This document shows, piece after piece, positions 59,006 through 64,000 of a DNA stretch of 64,000 nt. The notes below the pieces were generated by a model that worked only from the letters and a program-made list of their open reading frames with translations, had not been told where the DNA came from and made no database searches. Within the stretch, counting starts at the first letter, position 1. Each line of letters opens with the position of its first letter. The DNA comes from a virus. The translations under genes and the position numbers were made by a program. Where the stretch lies: IMG/VR virus record IMGVR_UViG_3300020054_000866, positions 1 through 64,000 of that record. One strand, written 5' to 3'.

Positions 59006-60253
59006 ATGAGCACGAAAAAGTTTATCGACTGCAACGGCCTCGCTGGCTTCATGAGCCTTGGCTTTGTAAACTCCGGAATGGAGATGCTGGCAAGGACTGG
59101 GACGTTGAACTTCGGTAATCCAGTTGCAGAAGTGAATAGACATCATCTCGGCAACTCGTGGAACTCGTCATTCTCCGATGATCCGAGCGACTGGCCTGAT
59201 ATGGAAGCAGACATTGTTCTCGGCTGCCCGCCGTGCTCTGGATGGTCTCTATGGTCTGGCCCGGCAAACCGCGGGCCTGATGCTAAGGCTCACGAGCATA
59301 CTCGCGCGTTCATGAGATACGCAGCTCGCATCAAGCCGAAGATGATTGTCTTTGAATGTGTGCAGCAAGCGTACACTCAAGGACGACCAATGATGAATCA
59401 GTATCGTCAAATGGTAGAGGATCTCTCAGGCAAGCAGTACGATCTCTATCACGTCAAGCACAACAATCTCCAGGTCGGCGGATTCTCATATCGCATGCGG
59501 TACTTCTGGGTTGCTGTTGAAAAAGGCATGCCGTTTGGCGCTCACGCTGAGACGCCTAGCGAGATGCCTAGAATGATAGACGTAATTGGTGACCTCGAGC
59601 ACTGCGAGATCACGTGGGACCGACAGGCGTACTCCAACGACGGGTCGAAGTACGTTGCCGATCTCAGAAACCAAGACGGTACTGTTGACGGTCACATGAA
59701 CAAGACAAATCTCGAGTCGCAGAGAATTCAAGAAATCTTTGACATCATCGGCAACGATGGTTGGAAGCCGATGAAGCAGATGAACGAGGCTCTTAAGCTC
59801 GCCGTCGAGATGAACGGAGGGTACTTTCCACAGAGCTGGAGCAACAAAGAAGACAAGATTCGCGCCAATGACTTCTACATGGGGTTCTCACTCCCAGCAA
59901 GATGGGACGCTGAATCTTTCTGCCACGTGCTCACCGGTAGCGCGCTCGATCACGTCGTGCACCCAACGCAGCCGAGAAGAATCACTCACAGGGAGGCGGC
60001 AAGAATTCAAGGCCTTCCCGATGATTGGGAAATCGTCGCCGCGAAGGACTACACCCCGCAGAGCGCGACTTGGGGCAAGGCAGTGGCGGTGCAGGCGGCT
60101 AACTGGATCGGAGAGGCCTGCTCAGCGGCCTTAGACGGCCAGCCAAACGGTCCACAGGGTGAATTGATTGGTGATCGCGAATACCTTCTCGACACTGACA
60201 AGGGCTTTAGTAGAAACTTCGTCAAGAAGAACTTCTACCAGCGAGAAGACTAA
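59006..60253 (+). CDS. C5-cytosine DNA methyltransferase-like protein
   Basis: The 415-aa protein shows m5C methyltransferase motifs: motif I-like IDCNGLAGFMSLGF, motif IV GCPPCSGWS with nucleophile Cys77, motif VI variant FECVQQAY (canonical ENV), motif VIII YRMRYFWVAV, a target-recognition region, then VVHPTQPRRITHREAARIQGLPDDW and GKAVAVQAANWI (motifs IX and X). It would methylate cytosine or act on a modified base; no partner restriction enzyme is visible. GGAGAG precedes the ATG. Many actinophages carry such solitary methylases as anti-restriction genes. Confidence 0.85.
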   Translation: MSTKKFIDCNGLAGFMSLGFVNSGMEMLARTGTLNFGNPVAEVNRHHLGNSWNSSFSDDPSDWPDMEADIVLGCPPCSGWSLWSGPANRGPDAKAHEHTRAFMRYAARIKPKMIVFECVQQAYTQGRPMMNQYRQMVEDLSGKQYDLYHVKHNNLQVGGFSYRMRYFWVAVEKGMPFGAHAETPSEMPRMIDVIGDLEHCEITWDRQAYSNDGSKYVADLRNQDGTVDGHMNKTNLESQRIQEIFDIIGNDGWKPMKQMNEALKLAVEMNGGYFPQSWSNKEDKIRANDFYMGFSLPARWDAESFCHVLTGSALDHVVHPTQPRRITHREAARIQGLPDDWEIVAAKDYTPQSATWGKAVAVQAANWIGEACSAALDGQPNGPQGELIGDREYLLDTDKGFSRNFVKKNFYQRED

Positions 60254-60269
60254 GTCGTTCTAAAGAAAG

Positions 60270-60289
60270 CGCCATTTGATATAGTGGCG
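60270..60289 (+). promoter_or_regulatory. Promoter -10 enclosed in an inverted repeat
   Basis: CGCCA (60270-60274) and TGGCG (60285-60289) enclose the -10 TATAGT (60280-60285). The layout suggests a repressor-controlled promoter for the dimer glycosylase, with a leader of about 33 nt and GGAG before the ATG. Confidence 0.5.
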
Positions 60290-60324
60290 GCAGACAGTAG
60301 CTGTCAACTAATACGGAGCGACGC

Positions 60325-60837
60325 ATGCAATCATTTCTAGTCTCGACTGACTCGTTTGAGACAACAGCAAAAGTACTAGACAACAAGCGCCTGCATAAGC
60401 AGACTCTTGAGGCATGGCAGTGCTTGCTAACAATCTCTGGCCTAGACCCAGAGGGCAACGACCGAAACCCTAAGGGCTGGGTGAATCACCCAGTTGTAAA
60501 AATGTGGCGCGGCTACGAGACAGTGTTTGTCTCATACATCTCGGCTACGTACTTCGAGTGGCGATCGCGCGGGTACAAATCAACTCTTCTTGAGAAAACG
60601 TACAGAACGTACGATCTAGCAGTCTCACTAGGCCGTGTCTCTTCCGAGTATCGACTCCCACCATGGATGCAAGACTCTACGTACTTTAGCAGCCTATGTT
60701 CTACTCATCGGACCGCACTCCTGTGCAAGAACTACGAGTGGTACCATCAGTTCGGCTGGCCAGAGGACTCGGGGACTGCACCAGAGACGTACGAGTACTT
60801 GTGGCCTCATCAAGACGGCTACGTCATCGCCGGCTAA
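60325..60837 (+). CDS. Pyrimidine dimer DNA glycosylase (Pyr_excise family)
   Basis: The 170-aa protein begins MQSFLVSTDSFETTAKVLDNKRLHKQTLEAW and has WVNHPVVKMWRGYE, HRTALLCKNYEWY and YEYLWPHQDGY. This matches the Pyr_excise family, related to T4 endonuclease V, which starts repair of UV dimers. With the Nei-like enzyme it gives the phage two base-excision enzymes and suggests a sunlit habitat. Confidence 0.83.
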   Translation: MQSFLVSTDSFETTAKVLDNKRLHKQTLEAWQCLLTISGLDPEGNDRNPKGWVNHPVVKMWRGYETVFVSYISATYFEWRSRGYKSTLLEKTYRTYDLAVSLGRVSSEYRLPPWMQDSTYFSSLCSTHRTALLCKNYEWYHQFGWPEDSGTAPETYEYLWPHQDGYVIAG

Positions 60838-60881
60838 TCGGCTGAGATGGCCCTAGAGTTCCGCACAATAAACTCTACGAT

Positions 60882-60899
60882 ATTGCTCCGATAAGCAAT
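60882..60899. promoter_or_regulatory. Inverted repeat before the 60924 gene
   Basis: ATTGCT-ccgata-AGCAAT is a perfect 6-nt arm pair, about 10 nt upstream of the -10 TAGAAT at 60910-60915. It is a candidate operator. Confidence 0.4.
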
Positions 60900-60909
60900 G
60901 GTCATAGTA

Positions 60910-60915
60910 TAGAAT
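60910..60915 (+). promoter_or_regulatory. -10 element giving a leaderless transcript
   Basis: TAGAAT ends 8 nt before the ATG at 60924 and there is no Shine-Dalgarno. This is the fourth example of this arrangement in the window. Confidence 0.5.
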
Positions 60916-60923
60916 TATTCGGT

Positions 60924-61265
60924 ATGAATGATTCACGCCCGGGCGAGACTCTATGGTCTGAGTGGTTAGGTGAAGACTACTCTTTATTCTCGAGCGGCGG
61001 AATTGTCTACTACACTATCGAGCACGTGGACATCGAGAATGAAGTTGTAAAGCGCGCTTTGGCATCGTCTCTTCAAAGAGATGGAGTAGCTCTCTCCTTA
61101 GGTGAAGGCTACAAATTTGTCGAGTCAGGTGTGCCGACACATGGATACGTCGGATACACAGACGGAGACGACGAGCCAACAGTTTGCGATTCCGACGGAG
61201 AGACATACTACGGTGACGAAATCGACGAGGTGCTAGAAGCTACCTGGGTCGAAATCGATGCCTAG
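60924..61265 (+). CDS. Acidic hypothetical protein (113 aa)
   Basis: The protein is strongly acidic (TDGDDEPTVCDSDGETYYGDE) with a beta-rich middle. It overlaps the WhiB fusion gene by 8 nt, so the two are co-expressed. A DNA-mimic or partner of the basic WhiB tail is possible, but there is no direct evidence. Confidence 0.55.
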   Translation: MNDSRPGETLWSEWLGEDYSLFSSGGIVYYTIEHVDIENEVVKRALASSLQRDGVALSLGEGYKFVESGVPTHGYVGYTDGDDEPTVCDSDGETYYGDEIDEVLEATWVEIDA

Positions 61266-61761
61266 CGGTCTAAGTAGATTCGACTGGCAAGACAACGCAG
61301 AGTGTAAGAAGCCAGAGAATAAGCATCTTGCCCCCAACTTCTTTTCTGCCGAGCTCAGGGACAGATACGACGCTAAGAATCTTTGCTACTCGTGTCCCGT
61401 AAGAAAAGACTGCCTCAAGTACGCTCTTGAAGAAAAAGAACTTTGGGGCGTGTGGGGTGGCAAGGACGAGTCTGAAATACGAAGAGCGTTGTCAGTTTCT
61501 CACGAGGGCAAGGAAATACGACGAACAAGATTCCCGAATTGCCCATATTGCGGAGCCCGTCCGGTCAAGCTTCAAGTTCTTGTGCGCCCATCACCTGAAG
61601 GCGGACGTTGGCCGACAATGCGATTAGTAAATTGCACAGAGTGCGACTTCACCTGGAGAAGTAGAACAAGCGCAAACGCTGTAAGCGCATATCATTCAGC
61701 GCGAGAGAAGTCTAAAAAGAAGGCCGAGTCTTCAAAAAAGAGAAAGCCTAAGAAGACGTAA
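61258..61761 (+). CDS. whiB: WhiB regulator fused to a zinc ribbon and basic tail
   Basis: The 167-aa protein has an N-terminal WhiB domain (AECKKPE with the first Cys, CYSCPVRKDCLKYA, LWGVWGGKDE) to about residue 80, then a zinc-ribbon-like CPYC...CTEC pair (about 98-131) and a lysine-rich tail ending KKRKPKKT. Ordinary WhiB proteins end soon after GVWGG with a short basic stretch, so the zinc ribbon is an extra part. It may redirect RNA polymerase to phage promoters. Confidence 0.9.
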   Translation: MPSGLSRFDWQDNAECKKPENKHLAPNFFSAELRDRYDAKNLCYSCPVRKDCLKYALEEKELWGVWGGKDESEIRRALSVSHEGKEIRRTRFPNCPYCGARPVKLQVLVRPSPEGGRWPTMRLVNCTECDFTWRSRTSANAVSAYHSAREKSKKKAESSKKRKPKKT

Positions 61762-61762
61762 G

Positions 61763-61918
61763 TCAGTCGTGGCTGTGATCTCTTGCCGCAGCAAGAGACT
61801 GAGAAAGCGACGACACAGTCGCTTCTAGCATCGCAATCTTCTGCGCCTGCTGCGCGATCTGCGCGGTGAGACTGTTAATCACCTGCTGGACATCAAGTTG
61901 CATGTCTGGGTTTTCCAT
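61763..61918 (-). CDS. Small coiled-coil protein (51 aa)
   Basis: The ORF starts with an ATG overlapping the stop of the gene upstream on the same strand (61918). The product is a Gln/Ala-rich helix (INSLTAQIAQQAQKIAMLEA) with a DHSHD end. It is typical of small helical proteins near tail genes. It converges with the WhiB fusion gene with 1 nt between. Confidence 0.6.
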   Translation of the reverse strand: MENPDMQLDVQQVINSLTAQIAQQAQKIAMLEATVSSLSQSLAAARDHSHD

Positions 61919-62184
61919 TACGTGTACCTCTGTCTTTTTACGAAGTCAATCAGCTCTTGATCGACCGCTACGTGATTCGGGGATAATTTTATACCGAGAT
62001 CGCTAGGAAAGTTTAGACCAACGTTAGTTTGAGCCGGAACCGCTAAGATTCTTCCCGCGGTCTCGCAAATAAAGCACGACTCGTCATCTACCCAACTTAC
62101 ACCGCAGTCTGAGCAACAGTAAAGTGTAGAGTTCTTGTCTAGTGCTGAGAAGACAATGTCAGACGCGAAGTCTTCTACCTTCAT
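61918..62184 (-). CDS. Small protein with zinc-finger-like cysteines (88 aa)
   Basis: The protein has YCCSDCGVSWVDDESCFIC, a possible rubredoxin-like CxxC pair set, in the N-terminal half and then a tail ending VDQELIDFVKRQRYT. It lies between the minus-strand fibre and the coiled-coil ORF. Function unknown; role in assembly is possible from position. Confidence 0.55.
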   Translation of the reverse strand: MKVEDFASDIVFSALDKNSTLYCCSDCGVSWVDDESCFICETAGRILAVPAQTNVGLNFPSDLGIKLSPNHVAVDQELIDFVKRQRYT

Positions 62185-62198
62185 GCGCGATATTCTAA

Positions 62199-63830
62199 CT
62201 ACCGAGCTTCCTTAGCACTGAACGAAGCGGCAGTATTGGCAAAGAACTGATTCATAGTGTTCGCGCTTCCGCCAAGAACAGTGGCAGTGTTGTTGATGAA
62301 TCGGTACATCACAGAAGTGCCAGATGACGCGCCGTGAGTGTCGACAACTCTAACAAAAATTGGCGCGTACTGTTGCTGAAGAGTTCCGCCAGAGTTTTCT
62401 TCAGTAGCGCCAACTTGAACGCTCTGAACGTCTGTCCATGAGCTTCCGCCGTTAGTGCTTCTTTGTAGAAGCAAATACGGCTCTTCGTCTGTCGCAGTCA
62501 CAGACTGAAAGACTCCACCCAGTTCTACAACGTTCTTCGTAAATCCACTAGTTACGGTCACTGTCACAGACGCAGCGGATCCGTTAGCATCCTGTATTGG
62601 CGAACCGTCCGTGATAGAAGCGTTTGCGTTAGACCCAGCGGCAGTGAGGTTGACGTCTGCCGTGTCTCCTTCGTATGTTGATAACGGGCTCGGTGAAAAG
62701 TTTGATCCGTCATAAACTAAGAAGTCTCCGGCTGCCGGTGGGGAAAATCCCATTGACACATCTGAAAGAGTGTCAAGATCGATTGGCCTGTTGATCCAAT
62801 CTGCTCCGTCAAAGTACAGATGATCTCCAGATGTAGGAGTGACTACTGTAAAGTCAGTGTCGCTAAGATCACCTAACGCGTGATTGGCGATGCTACTGAC
62901 AGTCCCAGTGAATGTCGCATCGGTGCCGTCAGTGCCATTGTCGAGAATCTTAGACGTTCCGTTTCCAGCATAGATGTCGCCAGTGACACTGCCTGTAACG
63001 TCACCAGTGACATTTCCAGAGAGACTGGCAGTAACACTATTGAACGTGACGTTGTCCGTGGTCCCGACGGCTTGGCCAATAGCGATTGACGGTATCGACC
63101 CTTCTCCAATTGTCCCGCTTAGAATTACACCGGTGCCAGCAGTCAATGACTCGACATAGTCGCCTGTGGTGTCAGTGCCGAGCGCAACTGCGCCGCTTTG
63201 CACAGTTGTTGAAACAGTTATCGTTCCATTAGCAAGATCAGTAAGCGTCGCGCTTGCTGAACCTGCCACGTCTCCAGTGAGGGTTACGGTGATCTCAGGG
63301 TCCGGCTTGTTGAGAACATTTGACCAGTCGACCTGCGCGTCGATCTCTCCGATTGTACCTGAGAACACCTCAGAGCTATTCGTCGCGTCTGGGACGAACG
63401 TGAATTTGCCGGTGGAATCGTCAAAGCCAAAGAAGCCGACTTTTGCTGCTGCACCATTATGCCAGCGGAACTCGACACCGCGATCTTTGTTGTCGTCAGA
63501 CGCTGGAGCAGTGTCTCCACCAAGAGTGAAGATCGGATCATCAACAGTAACAGTCGTCGAGTTTGTTGTCGTTGTTGTGCCGTTGACGGTTAAGTTCCCT
63601 GTCACCGTAAGGTTACCGCCAATTGATCCGGCGCCGCTCACAGTCAACGAAGTGAGCGTCCCGACGGACGTAAGACTTGAGCCAAGAACGGTTGAGGCAA
63701 GAGAATACGACGGCGAAGAGTACGTAAATCTCTCGTCAATTGCTTGAATAGCAGTATTTAACGTAGAACCCCAGCCGGTGTCTCCGTTTTCTGGGAGCGG
63801 CGTCGCTCCATCAATTAAATATGTAGCCAT
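62199..63830 (-). CDS. Tail fibre protein on the minus strand
   Basis: The 543-aa protein is a paralogue of the 17066 product: LTVTGNLTVNGTTTTTNS, VDDPIFTLGGDTAPASDDNKD with GVEFRWHNG, GTDTTGDYVESLTAGTGV, GNGTSKILDNGTDGTDATF and SSIANHALGDLSDTDFTVV. It begins with MATYLIDGATPLPENGDTGWG and ends with a different beta domain (YLLLQRSTNGGSSWTDVQS). It lies downstream of the probable tape-measure gene, so it may be the original tail-tip fibre. A GGAGACG site precedes the ATG. Confidence 0.82.
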   Translation of the reverse strand: MATYLIDGATPLPENGDTGWGSTLNTAIQAIDERFTYSSPSYSLASTVLGSSLTSVGTLTSLTVSGAGSIGGNLTVTGNLTVNGTTTTTNSTTVTVDDPIFTLGGDTAPASDDNKDRGVEFRWHNGAAAKVGFFGFDDSTGKFTFVPDATNSSEVFSGTIGEIDAQVDWSNVLNKPDPEITVTLTGDVAGSASATLTDLANGTITVSTTVQSGAVALGTDTTGDYVESLTAGTGVILSGTIGEGSIPSIAIGQAVGTTDNVTFNSVTASLSGNVTGDVTGSVTGDIYAGNGTSKILDNGTDGTDATFTGTVSSIANHALGDLSDTDFTVVTPTSGDHLYFDGADWINRPIDLDTLSDVSMGFSPPAAGDFLVYDGSNFSPSPLSTYEGDTADVNLTAAGSNANASITDGSPIQDANGSAASVTVTVTSGFTKNVVELGGVFQSVTATDEEPYLLLQRSTNGGSSWTDVQSVQVGATEENSGGTLQQQYAPIFVRVVDTHGASSGTSVMYRFINNTATVLGGSANTMNQFFANTAASFSAKEAR

Positions 63831-63864
63831 GTCGTCTCCGTTCTCAGACCTTATTCATAATATC

Positions 63865-64000
63865 TTAGACAAACGCGCCTTTGCGTAGTTGAAATGCTAG
63901 TTGACGTGAAACCATCGCCGCGAGTTCTGCTTCATCCATGCCAGCAGACGGGTATACGTTCAGCGTAATTCCGCCGCCAGAGAGCTGCTGAATGATTGCG
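63865..64000 (-). CDS. Probable tail tape-measure protein, C-terminal end (partial)
   Basis: Only about 44 codons are visible, reading AIIQQLSGGGITLNVYPSAG then MDEAELAAMVSRQLAF and ending RKGAFV. The ITLNV...AG(M).(D/E) plus helix ending is characteristic of the C-terminus of tape-measure proteins in actinophages. The gene runs off the right edge. The call rests on this short end and on the fibre gene that follows. Confidence 0.5.
   Translation of the reverse strand, partial: AIIQQLSGGGITLNVYPSAGMDEAELAAMVSRQLAFQLRKGAFV

Noticed and set aside
63166-63747. 193-aa plus-strand frame opposite the minus-strand fibre
   Set aside because: Valine/proline-rich shadow of a repetitive beta protein on the other strand.

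Overview
This window is a stretch of a tailed-phage genome (Caudoviricetes, siphovirus-like tail) that most likely infects an actinobacterium. Evidence for the host: two WhiB-type iron-sulfur regulators, a DUF3039 protein, a Nei-type glycosylase starting MPEGH, a peptidoglycan-binding endolysin, an LPxTG wall-sorted surface protein and several apparently leaderless promoters. No terminase, portal or capsid genes are present and genes run off both ends, so the full genome is clearly larger than 64 kb. Host genus cannot be read from the sequence.

Layout. 1-1166: end of a surface protein with an LPxTG anchor. 1228-5873: small regulators, WhiB, a membrane protein, a B12-dependent ribonucleotide reductase, DUF3039 and a Nei-like glycosylase, mostly on the minus strand. 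6055-8591: lysis region (holin candidate, M15 endopeptidase with two peptidoglycan-binding domains, accessory membrane protein, and a convergent transglycosylase). 8708-14652: GT8 glycosyltransferase, small serine recombinase, prim-pol/helicase and metallophosphoesterase. 14727-40890: a 26-kb tail-fibre/adhesin array of 33 intact ORFs plus two truncated remnants, nearly all on the plus strand with ATGA-type overlaps. 41017-46075: tail tip proteins (Dit-like, hub-like, chaperone-tailed fibre). 46139-55495: nucleotide metabolism and replication/recombination (dNMP kinase fused to a UDG-like domain, ThyA-fold enzyme, two deaminases, family A polymerase, RuvC-like nuclease, SNF2 helicase, Cas4-like nuclease, Sak4-like ATPase, DUF669-like protein). 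55570-61761: two GT-B-like paralogues, a MazG-like pyrophosphohydrolase, small unknowns, a C5-cytosine methyltransferase-like protein, a pyrimidine-dimer glycosylase and a WhiB-zinc ribbon fusion. 61763-64000, minus strand: small proteins, another tail fibre and the end of a probable tape-measure protein.

How it may fit together. Two systems stand out. (1) A candidate cytosine-hypermodification pathway: the ThyA-fold enzyme carries Asp at the position that is Asn in thymidylate synthase, the change that shifts preference from dUMP to dCMP. It sits beside a dNMP kinase, deaminases and DNA polymerase, with two related GT-B-like proteins, a MazG-like enzyme and a GT8 glycosyltransferase elsewhere in the window. 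Chemistry and target are inferred. (2) A modular adhesin array: a few N-terminal cassettes are joined to interchangeable tips (glycine-rich domains, tandem propeller repeats, beta-sandwiches) followed by small chaperone-like ORFs. The propeller repeats occur in exact multiples of six (12 and 18), each six closed by an HGGL motif. Truncated gene remnants and abrupt codon-usage shifts show that the array evolves by module exchange.
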